A DNA stretch of 64,000 bases from an uncultured Acidobacteriota bacterium. Lineage in GTDB: Bacteria; Acidobacteriota; Vicinamibacteria; Marinacidobacterales; SMYC01. Shown one piece after another: positions 8,163 to 15,156 of this stretch. The stretch covers positions 1 to 64,000 of the forward strand of contig CAMYKY010000001.1 in NCBI GenBank assembly GCA_947259165.1. The letters run 5' to 3'. The number at the start of each line of letters is the position of its first letter. Positions within the stretch are counted from its first letter, which is position 1. The position numbers were made by a program, and so were the translations under genes. Below the pieces are notes generated by a model. It was not told the DNA's origin and ran no database searches. It saw nothing but the letters and a program-made list of their open reading frames with translations.

Positions 8163-9554
8163 TCAGGCCGACCCGCCCATCTGTTTCGCACGCTCCTCGA
8201 ACTCGACCACGGTCGCGCCCAACGTCACCTGGTCTCCGGAGTTGAGGCGTTGCCTTCTGATGTTCTGTCCACTGATTTGCGTTCCCGAGCGGGTGTCGAG
8301 GTCTTCTATTTCGTAGCGGTTGCCGACGCGATGGATTGCGATGTGGTCGGGATCGATCCCCGCGTCTTTGAACAAATAGACATCCGCAGAGGGAGAGCTA
8401 CCGATGACGGTCGGCGATTTGTAGAGAACGAAGGATTTGCCGGCAAGCGGGCCCGTCCTAACTCGAAGCCACGCTTCTCTTGCGAGCTGATCGACGAGCG
8501 CGACGAAGAATCCAACACAGAGCCCGACCGCGATGAGACCCACGATACGGGACAACTCAGCGCCCGCAAATGCGGAGGGCTCCTGGAAGAATCGATCGAT
8601 GGGATCGAAGAACACACCTCCGAGCGCGCCGCCCAAGGCGCCACCAATCACGGAGTTGCGAAGTTGGCTCTTCGTGCTCCGAGCCAGGTTCATCCCGAGA
8701 CCGAGACCGGCTCCGATAAACGCCCACGCTCCGCTGCGACACGCTGAGTACAGAATGAATGTCACCGGAGGCATGTCCTGCACGGTCGTCCATGTCGCGG
8801 AATCATCCATCGACATCACATACTGCCCGATGCCCATCATGACGGCGGCGGGAACGAACGACAGGAACGCGAAGATTGCCGTGAGCAGAACGCCGATCAT
8901 GACGCGATCGATCATGCGCACCCAGTTCCGGGAGGTGACCCCTTCGGCGACCAGCATCGCGACCGCGATGAACACCGCCGTCACCGGAAACAACAGGATG
9001 CCGGACCAGCCGAAGCCGCTTTCGATCTGATCCCCCGTGTGCATGGCTTGGCTGGCCGTCGCCGGTCGCAACGCCCCCGCGAGCATCTCGTGGTCGGCCC
9101 AGGTCTCGCCGACAGCTTCGACGTACGTTCCTGGCTGGACTTCGTTGATATCGGTGAACGGAGGCTGACCATCGACTCCGGCCTCCATCGTGATCATGCC
9201 CGGAAAGACGATGACTTTGTTGTCCCCTACCGTGAGATTGATCGCATCACTCAACTCGGGCTCGGCAGGATCGTCGCCGAATTCGAAGGGCTCGCTGTTC
9301 ACTAGCAGGACTTCTCCGCCCACGAGCGAGAAATCGGCGAAGTAGGGCTCGATCAGAAGCCACGCCGAGAAGCTCGCGAGCAGTCCCGCGACCGGCAGAT
9401 AGAACAGACTCGACATCATGAGTCTGCGCATCGGCGACAGGTCCGGGGGCTCTTCGGCGACGACGCGAGTGCGAAGCTGACGTTCCTTCTTCAACGCTTC
9501 GTCGACGTTCTTGTCGAAGAGCTCGTCGCGCTGAATGACGACTCGGTCGCTCAG
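8163..9554 (-). CDS. Polytopic membrane protein with C-terminal FHA domain
   Basis: A protein of 443-463 residues with about six membrane helices, an extracytoplasmic domain of about 110 residues after the first helix, a Gly-rich segment, and a C-terminal FHA domain in the last 90 residues (VIGSSPSADVYL, DPDHIAI, SGTQISGQNI). FHA domains bind phosphothreonine, but the usual GR and SRH residues are replaced here by GS and PDH, so binding may be lost or altered. By the positive-inside rule FHA faces the cytoplasm. No ATG suits the start. A CTG at 9554 overlaps the upstream TGA and has GGGGG before it, while the TTG at 9494 lacks a binding site. It sits in the ubiquitin-like operon as a likely membrane hub. 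Confidence 0.75.
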   Translation of the reverse strand: MSDRVVIQRDELFDKNVDEALKKERQLRTRVVAEEPPDLSPMRRLMMSSLFYLPVAGLLASFSAWLLIEPYFADFSLVGGEVLLVNSEPFEFGDDPAEPELSDAINLTVGDNKVIVFPGMITMEAGVDGQPPFTDINEVQPGTYVEAVGETWADHEMLAGALRPATASQAMHTGDQIESGFGWSGILLFPVTAVFIAVAMLVAEGVTSRNWVRMIDRVMIGVLLTAIFAFLSFVPAAVMMGIGQYVMSMDDSATWTTVQDMPPVTFILYSACRSGAWAFIGAGLGLGMNLARSTKSQLRNSVIGGALGGALGGVFFDPIDRFFQEPSAFAGAELSRIVGLIAVGLCVGFFVALVDQLAREAWLRVRTGPLAGKSFVLYKSPTVIGSSPSADVYLFKDAGIDPDHIAIHRVGNRYEIEDLDTRSGTQISGQNIRRQRLNSGDQVTLGATVVEFEERAKQMGGSA

Positions 9555-10822
9555 GGAGCACCCCCATCGCGCAAACTGCTGCGCAGTTCCTCGTAACGAC
9601 GGGCGTTTCCGGGGTCGAGCGTCGCCGCGAGCTGGAGCAGGCGACGAGCGCGCTGGGTGTCTCCGGCTTTGCCGACATCTGCCGCGACCTCGGCGTACAG
9701 CTGACCGAGCGCGGCGCGCTGGTCCGAAACCATCCGCGTGACCTCCCGGGGAACGGCCGAGGATCTTTGGCCGAGTTGTTGCAGCAGTCTCAAAGAGCGA
9801 TCCGCCTGAAAATGGGTATCCCGGAGCTCTCTGAGCTTGCGCCGTCCTTCGACCAGCGGAACCATTGCCTCGTCACCAGAGCGCCCACTACTGAGCTGTG
9901 CGAGACCGAGGTCGACTGCCGCAAGCCCTTCATCGAAATCCCGGCGCAGAGACTCACCACCCCCCGCGGCCTCACGGACGAAGCTCAGAAGCTCCACGTT
10001 CAATCCACGAAGCAGCGCTTCTGCCGCGGCAGCTCGATCCCGGTCGAGTCGGATTCGAGCTTCTTGAATCACGTCGCGCAAACGGTATTGGGCGAACGAG
10101 AAACCAGCGAACCCTCCAATCAACAGGATGGCGAGCGCGGTGATGGCCATCGTCGCCCAATCCCATTCGCGCTCCGGCGGCGAAGGGTCGACCCTTGGTT
10201 GACTCATAGTCTGTTTCGCCGAGCTCGAGCCCGAGCTTGAACTTGTCGCGGTCCCTGCCGAGACCTTGGGCTCCGCCGACACGCGGGCGCCGTCCCAAAG
10301 GGTCTCCTCCTGCCCTACCCAGTATTGACGGCAGCGCGCAGGCTCGTTGTCACGCCAAACGAAGACACCGTGCTCATGACTCTTGGGATCGTAGACGAGC
10401 GCAATTTGATAGGGCAGATTGAAAAAACTCTGGTGAATAAACAGATCTCGATCCGACAAGAAAATGCCGAAACCGGGGTGTGTGTGGTACCAACCGACGA
10501 TCTTCTTGTCTTTATGCTTCGATTCCAATTCTTTGTGGATGTAATCCCAGGTGTCTTGAGTAAAGGTGAGCTCGGTTCCCTTTTCTTCCGCGTACAGCGC
10601 GTCGATGGTCGCATCCACTTTGAGAAACGGCCCGCTCTTGTCCTTGTGAATCTTCCCGACGAGCACGCCGCCGATTTCGCGAGTGAGATCGGCGTCTCCA
10701 CGTTCGGTCGCGCGATCGAAAGCGTCCTCGGAAATGTAGATCCGAAACCCGTGCCGAACGCTGGGAAAAGTCTCTTTCGAGAGCTCTTTCGCGTCGATGG
10801 CACGGGTATCAAGTCCGTTCAA
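9551..10822 (-). CDS. JAMM/Mov34-type deubiquitinase-like peptidase with membrane anchor
   Basis: A 423-residue protein. Residues 20-170 are a JAB/MPN domain with a full JAMM motif: Glu49 and H113-x-H115-x7-S123-x2-D126 (HTHPGFGIFLSDRD), the zinc site of deubiquitinating isopeptidases. A Ser/Gly-rich linker leads to one transmembrane helix at about 224-246 and a long helical, TPR-like C-terminal region. The start is the TTG at 10822, which has GGGAGG seven bases upstream and lies within the last codons of the E1 gene; the long upstream frame opposes E1 coding. It probably removes or matures the ubiquitin-like protein at the membrane. The C-terminal part has no recognised family. Confidence 0.86.
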   Translation of the reverse strand: MNGLDTRAIDAKELSKETFPSVRHGFRIYISEDAFDRATERGDADLTREIGGVLVGKIHKDKSGPFLKVDATIDALYAEEKGTELTFTQDTWDYIHKELESKHKDKKIVGWYHTHPGFGIFLSDRDLFIHQSFFNLPYQIALVYDPKSHEHGVFVWRDNEPARCRQYWVGQEETLWDGARVSAEPKVSAGTATSSSSGSSSAKQTMSQPRVDPSPPEREWDWATMAITALAILLIGGFAGFSFAQYRLRDVIQEARIRLDRDRAAAAEALLRGLNVELLSFVREAAGGGESLRRDFDEGLAAVDLGLAQLSSGRSGDEAMVPLVEGRRKLRELRDTHFQADRSLRLLQQLGQRSSAVPREVTRMVSDQRAALGQLYAEVAADVGKAGDTQRARRLLQLAATLDPGNARRYEELRSSLRDGGAP

Positions 10823-12038
10823 AACCGCCTCCCATCTCTTCAGGAACTGACAAGGGCCCCAAGACCAAGGGTGCATCGCCGTCGAAAAGCCACGCTCGCT
10901 GATCGTCGAGTCCTTGGCGCGCGACGATGACGTCGAACAACGGAAGACCGGCCTGTTGCGGAGTTCGAGATAAATCGACAACTCCGTCTCTGCATATCGA
11001 CGAGGCGAACTCGACGCCGCGATGGGCGCGGCACTTCGGGCACGCCGCGTCTTTCTCACCGATTTCGCCGAGGACTTGGTAACGCGGCTCGCTCGTCCCG
11101 CAGCTTCCGCACTCGAGCGACACGACGATGTCACGACTGAGATCCAAAACCGCACCAGCTCCCAACTCGCCCTCGGCACGTTCGAGAAGCTCTTCGAAGG
11201 TCACGGCGTCACTTGCCAGTCCGAGTGGTGTGATCGGTCCCAAGTTCTCGTGACCGGGACACTCGTCACGACGCGGGTATCTTACCCGGCTGATATCGCC
11301 CCAGAGCCCGTTGACATGGAGTCCCTCGGAAACGAGCGCGGGTTGACCGTGCAGCACCTTGATCGCTTCTTGCACTTCGAGCGCCGCTACGAGTGAAGCC
11401 GCGACGGCGGTCGTGGGCACGTGTCCGGACTCAACGATGTCCCGCGCAAGCATTGCGCACGAACGACGCTCCGCCACGAGCTTCCGATCCGTTTCGTTCA
11501 TCGTGCACTCGTAGCAGGACCCCTTCGCCGGATCGAATACGCGCGCGATTCCCGCCAAACCCTCGATCGCACCATCGACCCAAACACGACCGGTCGCCGC
11601 GCTCGCGCTGTTTGCAAAGATGCGTGCCTCGCGATTGTCGAGACCGCAGATGACGACGTCCGCCCAGAGAAAAACGCCTAGCCCCGCCTTGTGGTTGAGA
11701 TTGTCGACTCGTGGGTGTGCGCACACGTCGGGGTTGAGCTCCCGCATGCGCTTCACCGCGACCGTCGCCTTCGCGCCACCTTGGTCTTCGTCGCGAAACA
11801 AGACTCCACGTGACAGATTGCTTTGCTCGATGATGTCCATGTCGTAGACCAGCACTTCGCCGATTCCGGTCAACGACAAAATCTTCAAGATCTCGTTTCC
11901 GAGAGCACCCGCCCCGATCACGAGAACGCGTGCCGATCGGATTTTTTCCTGGTCCCACCACGTGATGAGCTCCTGACGGTCGTAGCGACCACCACCGTCA
12001 CGTCCGAGAAGCTCGTCGTGCGAGAGCTTCATGTCCAT
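10809..12038 (-). CDS. E1-like (ThiF/UBA family) ubiquitin-activating enzyme
   Basis: A 409-residue E1-like adenylyltransferase. The Rossmann ATP site is VIGAGALGNEILK (40-52), followed by DMDIIEQSNLSRG with the Asp and NLxR residues typical of ThiF/MoeB/E1 enzymes. CYEC (175-178) may bind zinc. Cys194 in RRSC, before VPTTAVAASLVAALEVQEAIK-type helices, is the best candidate for the catalytic Cys. The C-terminal part (about 300-340) adds a zinc ribbon with C310, C313, C333 and C336. It would adenylate the modifier C-terminus and pass it to E2. Its ATG overlaps the modifier stop as TAATG. Confidence 0.9.
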   Translation of the reverse strand: MDMKLSHDELLGRDGGGRYDRQELITWWDQEKIRSARVLVIGAGALGNEILKILSLTGIGEVLVYDMDIIEQSNLSRGVLFRDEDQGGAKATVAVKRMRELNPDVCAHPRVDNLNHKAGLGVFLWADVVICGLDNREARIFANSASAATGRVWVDGAIEGLAGIARVFDPAKGSCYECTMNETDRKLVAERRSCAMLARDIVESGHVPTTAVAASLVAALEVQEAIKVLHGQPALVSEGLHVNGLWGDISRVRYPRRDECPGHENLGPITPLGLASDAVTFEELLERAEGELGAGAVLDLSRDIVVSLECGSCGTSEPRYQVLGEIGEKDAACPKCRAHRGVEFASSICRDGVVDLSRTPQQAGLPLFDVIVARQGLDDQRAWLFDGDAPLVLGPLSVPEEMGGGFERT

Positions 12039-12313
12039 TAGACGCTGCCGGCGGTGATCTCGGGCTGGATTCGCATCACATCACCGTTGGTCACCTGCTG
12101 GTCGGCGAGGGATTTGTCATCGAGCAACTGGATCCCGAGCCGGCGATGGTGAAACTTATAGCTCATCAACTGACCGTCGGGACTGTGCTTGGGAAGATGG
12201 AGCTTGTCGGCGAGAACGAGCAGGATGCGATCTACCGTAACGTCGTCGGGCACTTCGACCTCGACCCGCTTGTTCCCGGTGGCATCCCAGACTTCCAGGT
12301 TGACATCACCCAT
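12038..12313 (-). CDS. Ubiquitin-like beta-grasp modifier (YukD-like)
   Basis: A 91-residue protein and the first gene of the operon. It reads as a beta-grasp fold: two N-terminal strands (LEVWDATGNKRVEVEVP), the main helix (VDRILLVLADKLHLP), a strand region with MSYKFHHRRLGIQLL, then DKSLADQQVTNGDVMRI, matching the ubiquitin/YukD pattern of a final LxDxxVxxGDxLRI stretch. The tail is EITAGSV with no GlyGly; Gly89 is followed by two residues that could be removed. The ATG at 12313 has GGAG upstream; the frame to 12364 reads through the promoter region. That it is the conjugated protein follows from the adjacent E1, E2 and JAMM genes and is an inference. Confidence 0.82.
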   Translation of the reverse strand: MGDVNLEVWDATGNKRVEVEVPDDVTVDRILLVLADKLHLPKHSPDGQLMSYKFHHRRLGIQLLDDKSLADQQVTNGDVMRIQPEITAGSV

Positions 12314-12363
12314 GGACAGGACTCCAGAAGACGGAAGGTTTTGTGAAACCAGAGCGTTGATCA

Positions 12364-12392
12364 ATTCTCGCGGACAGCTCCCAGGCTGTCAA
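12364..12392 (-). promoter_or_regulatory. Candidate promoter and operator of the ubiquitin-like operon
   Basis: On the minus strand a perfect TTGACA (12392-12387) is followed after 17 bases by GAGAAT (12369-12364), a moderate -10 match. This would start transcription about 44 bases before the modifier ATG. The spacer holds a GACAGC-N6-GCTGTC inverted repeat (12373-12390), placed as a repressor operator would be. The rest of the 117-base gap from the carboxylase stop shows no other feature. Confidence 0.45.
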
Positions 12393-12430
12393 CACATCAG
12401 CTCTCTCTTACCACGGAGACAGCGGCGAAA

Positions 12431-14311
12431 TTACGGGGTGACGACGGCGATTAGCTCGGGGCCGTCCAGGACCTGACCTTCTTCGACGAGAATGGTGTCA
12501 ACGCGGCCTTCGATCGGGGAGTGGATTTCTAGTTGCATTTTCATCGATTCTACGACGGCGAGGACTTGGCCTTCTTCGACGGAGGTGCCTTCTTCGATGC
12601 GGAGCTCGAGCACTTTGCCCGCCATGGGGGCTCGGACTTCGCCGTCGCTGGCAGCAAGCTTGATGCGGCGGTGGCTCAGCGCTCGCGGATCTTCCAGCCG
12701 GAGGGTCTCGCCCTGCACGGTGAGCGCCATTGCGGTCGCGTCGAGGACCGTCGCCACGCCTTCGACGGGATGAGGGAGGTCCGGTCCCGTCAGGACGACG
12801 TCACCCGACGAAAGCTCGATGTCGACATCGATCGCCGGACGCTCCATGGCGCTTCCAACTCGTGCGACGTGGTTACCCTGTTCTCTAAAGCGTGCGGCGG
12901 AGCGTGTTTCCGGGATGCTCGCTCGTAGCGCCAACGACAACTGTTCGCGGAACCCCGCCGTCTGAAGACGCGCCTCCAGTGTTTCCGGTAGAAGCGAGCG
13001 ATTGAGCTCGTCGAGATGGGCCCCAATCCATGAGGTCGAAAACGCCCCGGAACGAAAATCGGGATGACGGATCACGGATTGCAGAAACGGCAGGTTCGTT
13101 ACAACGCCGTGCACGACCATCACCGCGAGAGCAGCGTCGAGGATTTCGAGCGCGTCCTCGCGAGTTGCACCGACGGCAATCACCTTCGCGATCATCGAAT
13201 CGAACTGCGCGCGCACGAAGCCGCCCTCGGCAACGCCGGAGTCGACGCGAATTCCCGCGCTGCTCGGCTCGCGGTAGCGGCGAAGTGGCCCCGGCGTCGG
13301 CAAGAAGTCCGCTCGAGGGTCTTCCGCAAGCACCCGCGCCTCGATAGCCCACCGGCTGGGCTGAAGCGATTCGAGACGCGAAGGCCAATCACCCTCGGCG
13401 AGCTCGAGTTGTGCGGCCACCAGATCCACGTTGTAAACCGCTTCCGTCACCGGATGCTCGACTTGAAGGCGCGTGTTCACTTCAAGGAAATAGAATTTGT
13501 CATCGGTATCGAGCAGGAACTCCACCGTTCCCGCGCCACGGTATTGCGTCTTCTCGACGAGTCGAAGCGCCGCGGTGCTCATCCGCTCTCGCAGCGCGCC
13601 GCCAACAACGGGACTCGGCGACTCTTCGATTACTTTCTGGTAGCGACGCTGCATCGAGCATTCGCGCTCACCGAGCGCGACGCCCCCGCCGATACCATCG
13701 CCAAAGACTTGTATCTCGATGTGACGCGGTGCGGCCAGGTACCGTTCCACGAACACCGTCGGGTCTCCGAAGCCGGCCTTCGCCTCATCCGAGGCCCGCG
13801 CGAGCGCGGCCGGAAGTTGTGCGTAGGTTTCAACGATGCGCATCCCCCGGCCGCCACCACCGCCGGCCGCCTTCACGAGATACGGCGGCTCGATGCCCTT
13901 GTCCACGAGCTCCTCGAGCTCATCGGAACGAACGGACGGGAGCGTTGCTACGCCCGCGGCTTCAGCGATCGCCTTCGCGCTCTCTTTGTTCCCGAGACGC
14001 TCCATCGATTCCGGAGTTGGGCCAACGAAGGTGATCCCGACTTCTTGGATTTTTCGCGCGAATTCCGCATTCTCCGACAAGAAACCGTAGCCTGGATGCA
14101 GCAAATCGGCTCCCCAAGCGTTCGCCGCCGCCACGATCTCTCCGGCATCGAGAAAGCTCGAGACTTCGACCACGTCGTCCGCTTCCAAGCGCACCAAAGC
14201 ATCAGCATCCTCCGGCGTCGAGACGACGGCGACGAGATAGCCTCTCTCGCGCGCGGAGCGCAGAATGCGCCGCGCGATCTCTCCCCGGTTTGCGATGACG
14301 AGCTTTTTCAC
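12431..14311 (-). CDS. Biotin-dependent acyl-CoA carboxylase, biotin-carboxylase/BCCP subunit
   Basis: A 626-residue alpha subunit of the methylcrotonyl-/geranyl-/propionyl-CoA carboxylase type. It begins KKLVIANRGEIARRI, typical of biotin carboxylases, and has an ATP-grasp glycine loop (AAGGGGGRGMR) and the EVNTRLQVEHPVTE active-site stretch. At the C-terminus it has a biotinyl domain with ESMKM, where Ser replaces the common Ala. It carboxylates biotin for transfer by the beta subunit at 17264-18871. The GTG start at 14311 overlaps the hydratase stop as GTGA; the longer frame upstream opposes the hydratase and is not real. The acyl substrate cannot be fixed from sequence alone. Confidence 0.9.
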   Translation of the reverse strand: MKKLVIANRGEIARRILRSARERGYLVAVVSTPEDADALVRLEADDVVEVSSFLDAGEIVAAANAWGADLLHPGYGFLSENAEFARKIQEVGITFVGPTPESMERLGNKESAKAIAEAAGVATLPSVRSDELEELVDKGIEPPYLVKAAGGGGGRGMRIVETYAQLPAALARASDEAKAGFGDPTVFVERYLAAPRHIEIQVFGDGIGGGVALGERECSMQRRYQKVIEESPSPVVGGALRERMSTAALRLVEKTQYRGAGTVEFLLDTDDKFYFLEVNTRLQVEHPVTEAVYNVDLVAAQLELAEGDWPSRLESLQPSRWAIEARVLAEDPRADFLPTPGPLRRYREPSSAGIRVDSGVAEGGFVRAQFDSMIAKVIAVGATREDALEILDAALAVMVVHGVVTNLPFLQSVIRHPDFRSGAFSTSWIGAHLDELNRSLLPETLEARLQTAGFREQLSLALRASIPETRSAARFREQGNHVARVGSAMERPAIDVDIELSSGDVVLTGPDLPHPVEGVATVLDATAMALTVQGETLRLEDPRALSHRRIKLAASDGEVRAPMAGKVLELRIEEGTSVEEGQVLAVVESMKMQLEIHSPIEGRVDTILVEEGQVLDGPELIAVVTP

Positions 14312-15156
14312 GTGACCTGTTTCTTTCGAAGAAGGGCGACGCGAGCCGCCCATGCGGGGGGCGCCTTGGCAAAGAACGCCTCGAGCCCCATCCGGCCCTC
14401 CCGAGAACACCGCGCTTCGGCGATTTGGTGAGCGGTGAACTCGAGAAGCTCGGGACCAGGAAGCGGCAACGCTCGCTTGATGAGCGCCTTGGTACGCCGT
14501 GCCGCTTCGGGTCCCGCCGCCAGAAAATCGAGCACCACATCCTGCAGGGTCGCCGCACGCTTCGACGGCAGTGTGACTTGTTGCACGAGTCCGATCTCTT
14601 TCGCCTCGGACGCGAGCACGCGACGGCCCGTGAGCATCATCGGCGCGGCATTCGCGAGCCCGATCTTGCGAATGATGTAAGGGCTGATGACGCCGGGAAC
14701 AATCCCGAGCAACACCTCCGACGTGGCGAAGACGGTGCCCTCGTCCGCAAGGGCATAGTCCGCGCACACGCAAAGCCCTAGTCCACCACCGATCGCGGCT
14801 CCCTGAATGACGGCGATGATCGGCGTCGGAAAGTCGGCGAGCACATAAAACAGACGCGCGAGCGTCGTCGCATCTTCCGCGCTCTCTGCGACGGTGCTCG
14901 CTGAAAGCCGCTTCATATAGCCGAGGTCGGCACCGGCGCTAAACACCTTACCGTCACCCTCGAGCAGCAGAACGCGCGTCTGCTGTTGTTCGGCGAGGTG
15001 GTCGAGCGCGGCGCGCAGTTCCGATATCATCGCTTCATCGAACGCGTTGCGCACGTCGGGCCGCGACAGCACGATTCGCTTCACACCCATCGACAGAGAT
15101 TCGACTCGCAGGGTCGTCGCCTCAGTAATGACCCGCTCGACAGGAAAATCCCTCAC
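14308..15156 (-). CDS. Enoyl-CoA hydratase/isomerase family protein
   Basis: A 282-residue crotonase-fold enzyme. It has the oxyanion-hole stretches FSAGADLGYMKR and IQGAAIGGGLGLCVCADYALA and a following ATSEVLLGIVPG. These match methylglutaconyl-CoA and isohexenylglutaconyl-CoA hydratases, which act on the product of the neighbouring carboxylase. The GTG start at 15156 has AAGGAG upstream and overlaps the AtuA stop; the GTGA at the far end overlaps the carboxylase start. This gives one translationally coupled unit of three genes. The exact substrate is inferred from context. Confidence 0.87.
   Translation of the reverse strand: MRDFPVERVITEATTLRVESLSMGVKRIVLSRPDVRNAFDEAMISELRAALDHLAEQQQTRVLLLEGDGKVFSAGADLGYMKRLSASTVAESAEDATTLARLFYVLADFPTPIIAVIQGAAIGGGLGLCVCADYALADEGTVFATSEVLLGIVPGVISPYIIRKIGLANAAPMMLTGRRVLASEAKEIGLVQQVTLPSKRAATLQDVVLDFLAAGPEAARRTKALIKRALPLPGPELLEFTAHQIAEARCSREGRMGLEAFFAKAPPAWAARVALLRKKQVT

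Noticed and set aside
4705-12313. Ubiquitin-like operon considered as an antiphage Bil or CBASS-type system
   Set aside because: There is no cyclase, effector or nuclease, and the added FHA, RING-like and serine protease membrane proteins do not fit those compact operons. A defence role is not excluded but is not supported.
12314-12364. A 17-codon N-terminal extension of the modifier
   Set aside because: It would start inside the predicted -10 region, has no binding site, and the beta-grasp fold begins right after the ATG at 12313.
13064-14431. A 455-residue plus-strand frame across the carboxylase gene
   Set aside because: It opposes the clear biotin carboxylase frame and has the Arg/His-rich composition of a high-GC antisense shadow.
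14312-14773. A long open frame extends the carboxylase alpha subunit upstream to 14773
   Set aside because: These codons lie opposite the real enoyl-CoA hydratase reading, are Arg/His-rich without family sense, and the biotin carboxylase start is clear at the GTG 14311.
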